Shown: positions 44,170-53,732, counted from the first letter of the stretch. The stretch is DNA of 64,000 nucleotides from PNON01 sp963757065 (GCA_963757065.1 CAVWQC010000001.1:248001-312000), one strand, 5' to 3'. Made by a program: numbers and translations. The notes: a model not told the origin generated them from the letters alone.

Positions 44170-45456
44170 CTAAGGAGTAGGTGTCTCGGTTATCTCATCT
44201 GAAGGAGTTGAATTTATATCAGGGGTAGCTGTACCGATCAGGTTAGCCTGACAAATATTGATCATTTCATTGGCATTATAAACAGCTGTTTCATCATTAC
44301 TTACGCCTTGAATTAACATTTGTGAGATCTGAATTGCTTCATTGCAATCATTGAGTCTCGCAAGGTTTAAGCCATATAAATAGTAATATTCTGCGATCCT
44401 GCCGTAATCCAGGGGAAGGCCTTCTACCACTTCACCACTTTCTGGTACATTCCCACCGCGAACGGCCAGTTTCAACGGAACAACCGCATCGGTGTATTGT
44501 CGATTCCGGTAATACATGGTTCCCAGATTACCCCACATATACGGGTCTGTCGGAGCATCATTTTTCGCCTGGTCGGCATATTGTATGGCTTTTGCATATT
44601 CACCAATAGTGACATAGGTTCGTGCGATGTATGTATCGGGTAGGGGATCGGCAGGGTTCAATGCGTTTGCCCGGGTAAATTCTTCTACTGCATTATCATA
44701 CTGGGGTGGATCAAGCGAGCGGTAAGCCAATCCCAAGAACAGATGTAAATCCGGGAGGTTGGGGTTAAGTTGGATGGCAGTCTTAAATTCCTCCACTGCA
44801 AGGTCATAATTCGACGTGTTTTGAAACACAATACCACGCGCCCGGTGGGTTTCCATAATATCCGGAGCGAGCGCCAGGGCAAGTTTGGATTCCTCGCCTG
44901 CTTTCTCCACAGCACCAATGGCACCCTGATCAGCTTCGATCATGCGCATCAATAATTCCGCATAAAATGCATGCGCCATGGCATTGTTATTATCCAGTTC
45001 CAATGCATGTTTAATGGCTGCTTCAGCCAGTAGGTATTCGTCCTGTAAGGTTAAAGCCCATCCCCGCATGGCATTTGCCTGTGGGTTATTCGTATTGATC
45101 AAAAGCGCATTTTCAGCACTGATCTGGGCATCTTTATACTGTTGGTTATAGATTTGTATTTTTGCCAGTGAAATAAAGTTGGTCGCATTCCTTGGATCTG
45201 CCAGAATAGCTTCCTTATATAATTCTATGGATTGCAGGAATTTACCTTGCAAGGCGAGTGCCTCAGCATCCACAATATATGTTTCAGGAGCGCGGGTTGG
45301 AGTCTGTGTAGGAACAAACAACGGGGGGGTCTCAGGCACGATCACAGCATTGACATACACCGCTCCGCCAATCAGTGCCAGGATGAACAGGATTCGTCCA
45401 ATTCGTAAAGGACGACGTTTTTTTAACATACTCCACTTACTGCCCTTTAAGTACAT
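44170..45456 (-). CDS. TPR-repeat membrane protein (first of a tandem pair)
   Basis: A 428-residue paralogue of the next gene with the same plan: a short basic head, a membrane helix (GRILFILALIGGAVYVNAVI), a Pro/Thr linker and TPR repeats. Repeats include KFLQSIELYKEAILADP, YDLAVEEFKTAIQLNPN, YDNAVEEFTRANALNP, YAKAIQYADQAK and YTDAVVPLKLAVRGG. Both end with Thr/Pro (ETPTP, VTPTP). No Shine-Dalgarno is present. A weak TAATAT lies 6 bases before the ATG at 45456, and ATG 45429 is the alternative. Confidence 0.83.
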   Translation of the reverse strand: MYLKGSKWSMLKKRRPLRIGRILFILALIGGAVYVNAVIVPETPPLFVPTQTPTRAPETYIVDAEALALQGKFLQSIELYKEAILADPRNATNFISLAKIQIYNQQYKDAQISAENALLINTNNPQANAMRGWALTLQDEYLLAEAAIKHALELDNNNAMAHAFYAELLMRMIEADQGAIGAVEKAGEESKLALALAPDIMETHRARGIVFQNTSNYDLAVEEFKTAIQLNPNLPDLHLFLGLAYRSLDPPQYDNAVEEFTRANALNPADPLPDTYIARTYVTIGEYAKAIQYADQAKNDAPTDPYMWGNLGTMYYRNRQYTDAVVPLKLAVRGGNVPESGEVVEGLPLDYGRIAEYYYLYGLNLARLNDCNEAIQISQMLIQGVSNDETAVYNANEMINICQANLIGTATPDINSTPSDEITETPTP

Positions 45457-45560
45457 GAAGAAATATTACCTGTTACCCATAAGAGAGTCAAGGACACCAG
45501 GAGCCAAGGTTAATAAAATCTAATTTACACACCCGGGCTGCCATACACTATAATATTCTG

Positions 45561-45959
45561 ATGCAAAGATGGCAAGACAGACTGAAATCCTGGGCGGACC
45601 ACCTGGAAAAGGAAGTGGTCGCCCTATATTATGCTTATCGCGACCCCAGAACACCCTGGTATGCGCGTCTTTTTTGTGGTTTCATCGTGGTAATGACTCT
45701 CAGCCCAATTGACCTGATACCAGATTTTATTCCTGTATTCGGATATCTGGACGATGCGCTGTTCCTGCCGGTTGGCATCTGGCTCGCTTTAAAAATGATT
45801 CCAACTGAGGTTATGGACGATTCCCGCCGAAGAGCGATGGAATTACAACCATCTCAACTTGTCGACAAACGCAAATCCATTCTTCTGGTTATCGCGATAT
45901 GGATTACCATTTTAGTGATCCTTAGCCTGGTCCTTTATATGATCTTCCGGAGAAGATAA
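45561..45959 (+). CDS. DUF1232 (YkvA-type) membrane protein
   Basis: A 132-residue protein with the DUF1232 core SPIDLIPDFIPVFGYLDDAL at about 53-72, preceded by RDPRTPWYARLFCGFIVVM. A C-terminal helix (ILLVIAIWITILVILSLVL) ends in basic residues. The function of DUF1232 is not established. A TATAAT at 45549-45554 lies 6 bases before the ATG and no Shine-Dalgarno is present, as in a leaderless gene. The MFS gene follows 14 bases later. Confidence 0.85.
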   Translation: MQRWQDRLKSWADHLEKEVVALYYAYRDPRTPWYARLFCGFIVVMTLSPIDLIPDFIPVFGYLDDALFLPVGIWLALKMIPTEVMDDSRRRAMELQPSQLVDKRKSILLVIAIWITILVILSLVLYMIFRRR

Positions 45960-45973
45960 ATCTTCAGGGGATT

Positions 45974-47166
45974 ATGTATCAACTCTTCATTGATTGGAAC
46001 ACTGACATGAATTCAAATACCCGCAGGTATATTTTATTATTCGTCGCCTTTCTCTATTGGTTAAGTCTTTTCTTTTATATTCCCATCCTGCCTGTTCATG
46101 TGCAAGAAAGGGTAGGTTCCCTGTCTGAATTGGGATTCGTCCTATCCATGTATGGGTTCTGGCAAATGGTCAGCCGCTTCCCGATCGGGATTATTGCTGA
46201 CCGCCTGGGTTGGAGAAAGCCGTTTAGCGGTTGCCATGCTGGTTCTGTTGTCTGCCGGTTCACTGGTTCTGGGGTTGGGAACTGATTTTTGGGAGATGAC
46301 AGTCGGCCGATCCATGATCGGATTTGCCGCAGCTGCATGGGTGTTGCTGATCGTCCTTTATACATCTGAGGTCGAACCCGCCAGGCTATTGCAGTCCACC
46401 GCCCAAATGACAATTGTTTTTGCTGCTGGACGGGTAACTGCCAGTCTGATCTGCCCCTGGCTTGTATCAATGTTTGGCCAATCCATGCCCTTCTGGCTGA
46501 GTTCAGGAGTAGCCCTGCTGGCAGCAGTGATCCTATTATTCACCCCATTGAAAGTATTGCCACGGGTGAATAGTATCATTTCAATCAATTAAAAGGATCA
46601 TATTGCAGCCTGGAGTTCTTCTCCCATCATTTCTCAGTATCATCCTTCACTACGCTGACTGGGCTGCAACATTTAGCTTTATTCCCATTCAAGCTAAAAC
46701 TTTTGGCGCATCTGCAAGCACTTTATCCTTCCTTGTCATCCTGGAACTATTGATCATCGTCCCTGCCAATAGCATTACTCCATCGCTGGTCAAAAAATTC
46801 GGTAAAATTCCGGTCATTGTTGTCAGCATCGGATGCCAGGCGGTGGCGATGTTCTTGATCTATTATGCCAGCGGGCTGAGTTGGTTATGGGTTGCCCAGG
46901 GATTGTTGGGTATAGGATATGGACTGGCTTATCCGATCCTGCTGGGGATGGTCATGGAATGCACACAACCAGCAGAACATTCGATTGCCACAGGATTCCA
47001 CCAGTCTGCTTATGCTCTCGGCATGTTTGCAGGACCTTCCATCAGCGGAATCATAGCAGCAGCTGTAGGTGTACAACCGGCTTTTGCTGTAACCGGATTC
47101 ATTGTTTTGGCAGGCGGATTAATTGGAACGATCGTGCTAAAAAGAGCGGGTAAGGCTTTTAATTAA
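45974..47166 (+). CDS. MFS transporter, frameshifted twice
   Basis: Three consecutive frames together encode one 12-helix major facilitator. The first frame ends at GFWQMVSRFPIGIIADRLGWRKPF (motif A). One extra base at 46226 then shifts it, after which AVAMLVLLSAGS continues to FTPLKVLPRVNSI. A second extra base in the AATTAAAAGG run (about 46588-46595) shifts it again, and LPSFLSIILHYADWAATF continues to the end. Removing both gives 396 residues, a normal length. AGGGG precedes the ATG. The substrate is unknown. Indels in short runs suggest base-calling errors, but decay cannot be excluded. Confidence 0.75.
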
Positions 47167-47190
47167 TTCCTTCATAAAAATATTGCAGTT

Positions 47191-47687
47191 CTATTTCATG
47201 GTGTTCCAGACAGGTTTTATAACTAGATAAACCAGGAGCAGCGGAAATATGTGTACCATCGCAATCAGGTATTTTCCGGTGGACAGGAAAAACATCACCT
47301 GAACGATGATAATGCCCATATAGGAATAAGCCAGGTCTTTGGTTTTCTTCTGCCACAATACCACTGCAACAATTGCAGCTATCACACTTACTCCACAATC
47401 GATCCACAATACTGTGCTCAGGGTGGTAAAGGCGCTGCGTCCTGACAAATAAGCCGAATAGAGGTTACCCAAGTGCAGCCAGACCCTAACAGGTAAGATA
47501 GGCTCTTCCATTGTTTTTCGAATTGTTCATCAGCAGCATCGATCTCACCCTTTTTCATTGGTTTCAATTTGGGTGGGCGGACCGGGTTAATTAATTCCTG
47601 TTTTTGTTTTAAGATGGCTTTCCGGGTGAGAATGACAACCAACACCAGTATTCCAATAATGAGAATGATCGTTTTATAATCGGGCAT
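47191..47687 (-). CDS. Small multi-helix membrane protein, probably frameshifted
   Basis: Two overlapping frames (47418-47687 and 47191-47511) read best as one gene. The first gives a membrane helix (IILIIGILVLVVILTRK) and a polar stretch to EKQWKSLSYLLG. The second, whose own ATG lacks a ribosome site, continues as WLHLGNLYSAYLSGRSAF with four further helices. One missing base at about 47480-47490 would join them into 165 residues. The family is not recognised, so joining is inference. Alternatively these are two overlapping small membrane proteins. Confidence 0.5.
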
Positions 47688-47755
47688 TATATTTTCCAGA
47701 TAAATAAGGTTAATGACAAGTATAAATGATATTTGATAATATTTGAGTTAATTCA

Positions 47756-47785
47756 GGCATCCGAAGCCTACCGACTTCGGATGCC
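47756..47785 (-). terminator. Hairpin between the symporter gene and the small membrane protein
   Basis: GGCATCCGAAG (47756-47766) pairs perfectly with CTTCGGATGCC (47775-47785) over 8 bases. It lies downstream of the symporter on the minus strand. The T run is poor. Confidence 0.5.
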
Positions 47786-47852
47786 CAATTTGTGTATTAG
47801 TAGATTTCTTTGCCAAGAAGATCTAATTACTTATAGGTCCCCAGAGGCATTT

Positions 47853-49511
47853 CTAAGTATTCTCTTTTTCTTCTTTTGTGATCTTGCGGAAAGCATCCTT
47901 GATCGGTAATAGGCCGAAATTCATCTTCAAGCTTGGATCAAGTGCTTCACCATAGTAATCGACAAGTACTCTCGGCGGACTGGCTTTCTGGCTTGCCAGA
48001 GATACCACGATCATCAGAAGCATGGATGCAAAGAATGCCACAAATGATCCGATATAGACTGCGTCCCATAGAGCACACCACCAGCCTTCACTGTAGATTC
48101 CCGGATCGGCAGCAAGTTCGCAAACCGCGGCAGTAGATTGCCCACCAAAACCGGTGTTGAAGAAGAAGTAGATCGCCGCAGCCCACGTGAGGAATCCGCC
48201 CACAAATGCTGCAACTGCACCCCAGGAATTGGCTTTTTTCCAGTACATACCGAATGCAAATGGCACAAATAATCCGACCAACAGCAATGACCACGCCAGA
48301 ATGGAGAGCTCATAGATCGTCTGCGCCCAAAGTGCGATAGATATTGCGACCACAGCATTGAATATAACCATTCCTCGTGTCCACCACAAAGCAGTTTTGC
48401 CTTCAAGCTTCTTTCCAGTGATGACCGGGATGAGGTTTTCTGTAACTGCTGACGCACCTGCGAGTAAGGAGCTATCTGAAGTACTCATTAATGCGGATGT
48501 AAGAGCAGCGATAAAGATGGCTGTTAGTATGGGTGGTAGGTGTGTCATTGCTGCAGAAACCAGCAAATAGCTTGTATCCTCCAAACCCGGGCTCAGTTTA
48601 TAGACCATGATACCGATCAATGGGGACATGATCCCAAAGAACAGGTAAAGTACGCCAGCGCCATAAGAGCCATAGACCGAGGTTGCCTGGTTGCGGGCTG
48701 CCATGGATCGCTGCATCAAGTCCTGTGTGGCTACGGAACCCAAACCAATTGCCATCCAGGCTGCCATCCAGTACATCCAGCCCGTCAGGCCAGAGTAACC
48801 CAGATAACCTTCACCTGCTATGGGTAGCAGGCTGAATGGTTGTGAAACGTATGTCGATCCCGCTCCATTGATAAGGCCAGGGAAACCGCCTACCGCAATG
48901 AGCATGCTGATAAACACCAGTGTAATTCCACCAGCGGTAAGGAACATCTGGAAGAAATCAAGGAGTGTATCTGCCAGCATACCACCCATCGTGGTATATG
49001 CGGCAACGATGGTGATGATGATGACCATACCCCAGGTCGGGTCAACTCCGAAGATGCCCTGTGCGATGGCGCCTCCAGCCACGATCTGTGCTGCTGTCCA
49101 GGAGAAATAAGTCAACATTTGTGCGATGACTGATAGGACGATCATGGCTTTGTTGTAACGTCGTTCAAAGAAGTCCACGATCGTGATATATTTTGCACGG
49201 CGCATCAGGCGAACAAAAAATAGGCCTGATATGAACAAACAGAATGAAGCACCAAACGGATCGAAGATTACTCCTTGAAAACCGTAATCGTAAGCTGTTT
49301 GTGAAGCTCCCATCAATGTTTCTGCAGCAAACCAGGTCGCCATGATCGATGCAGCAGCCATGTGAATGGGCAGTTTCCTGCCTGCAACAACATAATCCGT
49401 ATTATCCTGTACCTGTCGTCCAGCCCAAATTCCCACCCCCAACCTTACCAAAAAGAACAATGCTATGAATAGAATTACCAACCAGGCATATGGATATCCT
49501 TCTAGAATCAT
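47853..49511 (-). CDS. Sodium:solute symporter (SSS family)
   Basis: A 552-residue transporter of the SSS family with about 13 membrane helices. Visible are VVAGRKLPIHMAAASIMATWFAAET near helices 1-2 and the sodium-site region TTMGGMLADTLLDFFQMFLT. The signature stretch AALTSALMSTSDSSLLAGAS is typical of the family. The ligand is unknown: SSS members carry proline, pantothenate, sugars or polyamines. It lies 45 bases after the putrescine aminotransferase gene on the same strand, which hints at an amine or amino acid. GAGGAGAAG precedes the ATG. Confidence 0.9.
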   Translation of the reverse strand: MILEGYPYAWLVILFIALFFLVRLGVGIWAGRQVQDNTDYVVAGRKLPIHMAAASIMATWFAAETLMGASQTAYDYGFQGVIFDPFGASFCLFISGLFFVRLMRRAKYITIVDFFERRYNKAMIVLSVIAQMLTYFSWTAAQIVAGGAIAQGIFGVDPTWGMVIIITIVAAYTTMGGMLADTLLDFFQMFLTAGGITLVFISMLIAVGGFPGLINGAGSTYVSQPFSLLPIAGEGYLGYSGLTGWMYWMAAWMAIGLGSVATQDLMQRSMAARNQATSVYGSYGAGVLYLFFGIMSPLIGIMVYKLSPGLEDTSYLLVSAAMTHLPPILTAIFIAALTSALMSTSDSSLLAGASAVTENLIPVITGKKLEGKTALWWTRGMVIFNAVVAISIALWAQTIYELSILAWSLLLVGLFVPFAFGMYWKKANSWGAVAAFVGGFLTWAAAIYFFFNTGFGGQSTAAVCELAADPGIYSEGWWCALWDAVYIGSFVAFFASMLLMIVVSLASQKASPPRVLVDYYGEALDPSLKMNFGLLPIKDAFRKITKEEKENT

Positions 49512-49556
49512 CTTATCTTCTCCTCGTGATATGGTTTAAATATGATTGGACAACGA

Positions 49557-50915
49557 TTACAATGTTTTATTTACATCATTGAGCACTTCCTCTAATCGGC
49601 TGAGGACGGTGTCAATTTGTTCATACGTAATTACCAACGGTGGTTCAATACGGATCGTGTGAGCACTAGTTAAAGTACCTGCAACCAGTACACCACGTTT
49701 GAATAAACCAGCAGCTACCTGGAAACCAATTTCCGGGCTCTTGAAATGTTGTCCAACAAGCAATCCCTTGCCGGAGATAAAATCGTAGATCTTCGGGAAC
49801 TTTTTGGCAAGTATCTGCAACTTGGTCATCAGATATGTGCCTTTTTCTGCAGCCATCTTTGGAAAATCTTCTTTAATGGCGACATTGATCGCAGCGATCG
49901 CAGCGGAACAAGCTAAAGCACCGCCGCCTGTGGTCGTGGTGTGGATGAATGGATTCGGGTACATCATGCATTGCCATATTTCTTCTGTCGAGCAGAATGC
50001 ACTGATGGGCATGACACCGCCACCAAGCGATTTTGCAACAGCAAGAATATCAGGTACAACACCCCAATGTTCAACACCCCACATCTTGCCTGTCCTGCCA
50101 AGGCCTGTCTGAACTTCGTCTGCGATAAGGAGAACGCCATGTTCTTTTGTTGCCTTGCGGATACGAGGCCAAAAATCATCTGGGGGAACTATTGCACCAG
50201 CTTCGCCCTGGATGGGTTCCATCATAACAGCAGCAATTCCGATCCCAACAGTGTCGCAAATCTCAAGCTGTTTCTCAACCGCTGCAGCATCTCCATAAGG
50301 AACATGGTAAACCGGTCCACCGTACATTATTCCCGGTGGGACGCGGTAATCAGCCTTACCCATCATGGAGAGGGAACCCATGGTCTTGCCGTGGAATGCC
50401 TTTGTGGCAACAATAAAGCCTGCCTTTTTGGTATACATCTTGGCAAGCTTTATGGCTCCTTCAATCGCTTCTGTACCGCTGGCGCAGAAAAACGAATACT
50501 TCAAATCGCCAGGTGTGATGGAAGCCATCAGATGAGCCAGGACACCTCGTAATGGGTCAATTAATTCCTGGCTGGGCATGGGGGTGCGTTGTAATTGAGC
50601 AGCTACTGCTGCCACCACGTCCGGGTGACTCCAACCATGATCCATCATGCCATAGCCGCCCAGGCAGTCAATATATTTCCTGCCCAGTACATCCTCGAAT
50701 ACTGCGCCGCGGCCTGTCCATTCTGTGGCAGCCCAATCACCTGCTTCGGTTACTGATTTCCGGTATTCCAGCCAATTCTTATTGAAGTATTCTGCAAAAT
50801 TATTTTTGCTTTCATCAATGATTGCTTTTCCTTCATCCTGAGTGACAACTGTCTTCTTGATGATACCAAGCCAACGATCAGAATACTCTAACGCTTCTTT
50901 AAAGTTTTGTGGCAT
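49557..50915 (-). CDS. patA: Putrescine aminotransferase-like class III aminotransferase
   Basis: A PLP transaminase closely resembling putrescine aminotransferase, which moves an amino group from putrescine to 2-oxoglutarate. The 452-residue protein has the PatA-specific stretches EYRKSVTEAGDWAA, YIDCLGGYG, SQELIDPLRG, YSFFCASGTEAIE, ADEVQTGLGRTGKM and VLVAGTLTSAHTIRIEPPL. The PLP lysine is in AVAKSLGGGVMP. AAGGAG precedes the ATG. It leads an apparent operon with the sodium symporter. The promoter region carries two inverted repeats. Confidence 0.87.
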   Translation of the reverse strand: MPQNFKEALEYSDRWLGIIKKTVVTQDEGKAIIDESKNNFAEYFNKNWLEYRKSVTEAGDWAATEWTGRGAVFEDVLGRKYIDCLGGYGMMDHGWSHPDVVAAVAAQLQRTPMPSQELIDPLRGVLAHLMASITPGDLKYSFFCASGTEAIEGAIKLAKMYTKKAGFIVATKAFHGKTMGSLSMMGKADYRVPPGIMYGGPVYHVPYGDAAAVEKQLEICDTVGIGIAAVMMEPIQGEAGAIVPPDDFWPRIRKATKEHGVLLIADEVQTGLGRTGKMWGVEHWGVVPDILAVAKSLGGGVMPISAFCSTEEIWQCMMYPNPFIHTTTTGGGALACSAAIAAINVAIKEDFPKMAAEKGTYLMTKLQILAKKFPKIYDFISGKGLLVGQHFKSPEIGFQVAAGLFKRGVLVAGTLTSAHTIRIEPPLVITYEQIDTVLSRLEEVLNDVNKTL

Positions 50916-50940
50916 ATATTCTCCTTTTTCAAGATATTTT

Positions 50941-51170
50941 GGGTGTCGCTAGACTTTGGTGATGATAGCTGGTTTGTAGGAATATTTTTCCGATTTCGAC
51001 ATAATACATGGTGGTAATACCGATATTGATTAAAGATTAATAGATATTAGTCCATTTCCTACATAGTCATTATGACAAATATTGACCAAGAGTCAATTAA
51101 TTAATCGGGAAATGTGTCACATAGAAAGGGTGATGAATGTCATATTACTGATAAAGGGTATGGGCAAACA
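50941..51170. other. Upstream region of patA with inverted repeats
   Basis: No gene is visible. Apart from the promoter given separately, this AT-rich stretch holds ATTAATAGATATTAG-like A/T sequence near 51036-51052 and nothing else recognisable. Confidence 0.5.
51066..51096 (-). promoter_or_regulatory. Promoter of patA overlapped by two inverted repeats
   Basis: On the minus strand TTGACT (51091-51096) and CATAAT (51069-51074) are 16 bases apart. TTGAC-N5-GTCAA (51082-51096) overlaps the -35 and GTCAT-T-ATGAC (51066-51076) overlaps the -10. A bound regulator at either would block or alter initiation. The transcript would have a leader of about 140 bases. Confidence 0.6.
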
Positions 51171-51199
51171 ACAAAACAGATGGTTTTCCAACCATCTGT
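51171..51199 (-). terminator. Rho-independent terminator of rnz
   Basis: ACAGATGGTT (51176-51185) pairs with AACCATCTGT (51190-51199) over TTCC. On the minus strand it is followed by TTTTGTTGTTTG, and it lies downstream of rnz. Confidence 0.82.
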
Positions 51200-51252
51200 A
51201 AAATATTTTACATTTCGGAGATTAGATTACTTATACTAAAATGTAAATTGGA

Positions 51253-52170
51253 TCAATTCCTTTTTGAGGTGAATGAATCAAAATCCCTTACAACTACAGA
51301 GTTTTGGAAAACTGCCTGAGCTTCGGCTTGAACATCTTTTTCACGATACCTTCGTGATATATGGGTCAATAATAATTGTTTCACACCACTGGCCACCGCC
51401 AGTTCAGCAGCCCGTCTTGCTGTTAAGTGGGCAAATTGCCTGGCCATGTCTGCTTCCTCTTCAAGATAGGTTGCTTCGATCACCAGGGTATCAGCTCCCA
51501 TGCACTCATTGATCAGGTTCTCAGTCTGGCCAACATCTCCTACATGAACCAGACGAGTGCCTTCCTTCATTGGACCCAACAACTCTTCCGGTTGGATGAT
51601 CCTGCCATCTGCGAGGGTTACTGACTTTCCGTTCACCAGTTCTTTTCGTAAAGGTCCTGCGGGAACCCCCAGTTCGTCTGCTTTCTCAGCCAGGAATGGA
51701 CGTTTGCCTTTTTCATCAAATCTGAACCCAAAACAATCCTGTCCGCGATGATAAACCGGAAAGGCAGTAATTGTAAAATCTTCCTCATCAATGATGACTC
51801 CCGGGTGAATTTCAACCAGGTTAATTGCCATCGGAGCAGGTGTGTTTCTTAAGACAACCCCATATAAAAGGTCGGATATTCTTTCAAGCGAAGCCTTGCC
51901 CCCCAAAATATCCAAAGATTCTATCGCTTCCCAGCGCATAAAGGTGGAGAGTAACCCAGCCAGACCCAGGATATGATCAAGATGGCTGTGGGTGATCAGT
52001 ATCTTATTCAGGTGCTTAAATCCAAGACCAGATTGTAATATCTGCCTTTGAGTGCCTTCACCGCAATCGATCAAAAAGCGGTGCTCATTATGTTTCACTA
52101 CCTGGGCTGAAAGCCCTCTGTGAACTGACGGGGCAGAGGCGGAAGTGCCTAAAAATACAATTTCGAACAA
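51253..52170 (-). CDS. rnz: Ribonuclease Z
   Basis: An endonuclease that trims the 3' end of pre-tRNAs. The 305-residue protein has FLGTSASAPS at the start, FLIDCGEGTQRQ and the zinc motif THSHLDH (60-66). Later come GDVGQTENL, VIEATYLEEE with a zinc aspartate or glutamate position, and LLLTHISRRY. The start is TTG at 52170, with AAAGGGA 6 bases upstream. Many tRNAs in this genome may lack an encoded CCA, as tRNA-Ser here does, which fits a need for this enzyme. Confidence 0.93.
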   Translation of the reverse strand: MFEIVFLGTSASAPSVHRGLSAQVVKHNEHRFLIDCGEGTQRQILQSGLGFKHLNKILITHSHLDHILGLAGLLSTFMRWEAIESLDILGGKASLERISDLLYGVVLRNTPAPMAINLVEIHPGVIIDEEDFTITAFPVYHRGQDCFGFRFDEKGKRPFLAEKADELGVPAGPLRKELVNGKSVTLADGRIIQPEELLGPMKEGTRLVHVGDVGQTENLINECMGADTLVIEATYLEEEADMARQFAHLTARRAAELAVASGVKQLLLTHISRRYREKDVQAEAQAVFQNSVVVRDFDSFTSKRN

Positions 52171-52447
52171 AGGAAATCCCTTTCATGGTCCATAAATTGG
52201 TCTGAAATGAATTTTACCTTATTAACCATAAATATAACTGGAGTCCGAATGAACTGTTCACACCTGTAAGGCTGGTTCTTCGTTTACGGTTAGTAGAATC
52301 CTCAATTTTCGTTGCTGTTCACTGTCCTCATGTACAAAAGAACAGGTCACCGCCTCACTTGCAGTGACCTGATTCAATGGATTAACTTGATATTTCACCA
52401 ACTGAGAACAGCCTAATTTTCTGGTGTCTTTTTTATTTCGTGGAACC

Positions 52448-53338
52448 TTAATGTGTCGTATTTTTAAAGGTGTAATACACCATTCCGCTTGTTGTAAATC
52501 CCTGGATCCGCAAATCCAGTTTGGTCGCACCCTTATACTTGCTGGGGATGGCATATGTGATTTTGAATGACTTATTGGACGACGGCACAAATGCGTCCAC
52601 CAGGGTCCCACCAGAAGCACCCATTCCTGCTGGACCGATATAGACCTTGTACTTTTCACCTTTGATGGCATGGCTGATGGTAATAGTGACCGTCTTGTTC
52701 CTCACCACACTATTCACTGTAAAATTCAGATCACCCGTCACCGTTCCTGATCCGGAGCCGTTCGTAAATGTATCAAATCCTGTCCGGCTGGTAACCCTGC
52801 TGCTGATGCGTACAGCCAGGCAGCTCACACCATATAATGATGACGGAATCGGAACTTTTCCAGAGAAGACAGCAGCAACGCCATCGGTTTTTATCTTGCC
52901 AACGATCTTGCCGCCGATACCGGTGCTGGCGCATGTACCGATTAATACGTCAAATATTTCATGTTTTGGTAATTTGGACGTCTTAATACTAACGCTTTTG
53001 TCGACATTATTTCCAGTAACCGCCACCGATACACCTTCACTGCCGGATGCTCCGCTGCTTCCAGACCCGGAGATGCACAGGTGCTGGCCGGCATACACCC
53101 AGTACGGTGAACCGATCCCGTTGTTTGCAGCGATCTCAGGCCAGCTTACTCCATAGCGCAAACCGATCAGGTACAGGGTATCTCCCCACTGGACGATATA
53201 CTCATTGTCGCAGGAACTTCCTGATGTTGGACTCGATGCCATAACCGGGGCAAAATTTACGACAGTCAGGCTTAATACAAGAATCACAACCATACCTATT
53301 TGAAGCCAATTTAAACCACTTTTTGCTCTGATTAACAT
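52448..53338 (-). CDS. Secreted LysM-domain protein
   Basis: The ATG at 53338 has a very good GGAGGAGAA site. An N-terminal helix (IGMVVILVLSLTVVNFAPVMAS) acts as signal peptide or anchor. One LysM domain follows at about residues 42-88 (EYIVQWGDTLYLIGLRYGVS, IAANNGIG, YAGQHLCI), binding peptidoglycan or chitin-like glycans. The remaining roughly 200 residues, after a Ser/Gly linker, look like repeated beta-sandwich domains (VTGNNVDKSVSIKTS, later FTVNSVVRNKTVTITIS). Role unknown; it is likely wall-associated. The frame at 52258-52671 on the same strand is a shadow. Confidence 0.83.
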   Translation of the reverse strand: MLIRAKSGLNWLQIGMVVILVLSLTVVNFAPVMASSPTSGSSCDNEYIVQWGDTLYLIGLRYGVSWPEIAANNGIGSPYWVYAGQHLCISGSGSSGASGSEGVSVAVTGNNVDKSVSIKTSKLPKHEIFDVLIGTCASTGIGGKIVGKIKTDGVAAVFSGKVPIPSSLYGVSCLAVRISSRVTSRTGFDTFTNGSGSGTVTGDLNFTVNSVVRNKTVTITISHAIKGEKYKVYIGPAGMGASGGTLVDAFVPSSNKSFKITYAIPSKYKGATKLDLRIQGFTTSGMVYYTFKNTTH

Positions 53339-53689
53339 TTCTCCTCCCACATCCACCTGTAATGTTTGGTTGAATAGTAAACACGACAGGTAAGAACATT
53401 CTAGCACGAGTCAAATTAGAATCAAGTGGCTGTTTAATACATAAACGCTGGAAAAATCGGGGCTCTATTGGATCACAAAAGCCATATGCGCATCGAACAT
53501 TTTCATCTCGTAAATTTGGGCTCTTTCTTCTAAAAATCATGCTGCTATTTTGCTGAGGTAAAAAGAAGAAAAACCATATTCATTTCAGTCTGAATGACGT
53601 TTCAATAATTAGAAGTAATTAGTCAGGGACACCAGTGAAATAAGCTGCTAATATTCGAAATTGATTAAATAGATATCTTAACAAAAAAA
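53339..53689. other. Intergenic region upstream of the LysM gene, with a promoter
   Basis: No gene is visible in these 351 bases. On the minus strand TTGATT (53420-53425) and TAGAAT (53398-53403) are 16 bases apart, about 60 bases before the LysM ATG, a fair sigma70-type promoter. The rest shows nothing recognisable. Confidence 0.5.
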
Positions 53690-53713
53690 GCAGCAGGCAA
53701 AATTGCCTGCTGC
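53684..53713 (-). terminator. Rho-independent terminator of the SWIM gene
   Basis: GCAGCAGGCA (53690-53699) pairs with TGCCTGCTGC (53704-53713) over AAAT. On the minus strand it is followed by a run of seven Ts, 20 bases after the SWIM gene stop. Confidence 0.9.
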
Positions 53714-53732
53714 TATATGCAAAACAAATACA

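Noticed and set aside
52258..52671. Open frame overlapping the LysM gene 3' end on the same strand
   Set aside because: The LysM frame has a strong ribosome site and domain structure. This one has neither.
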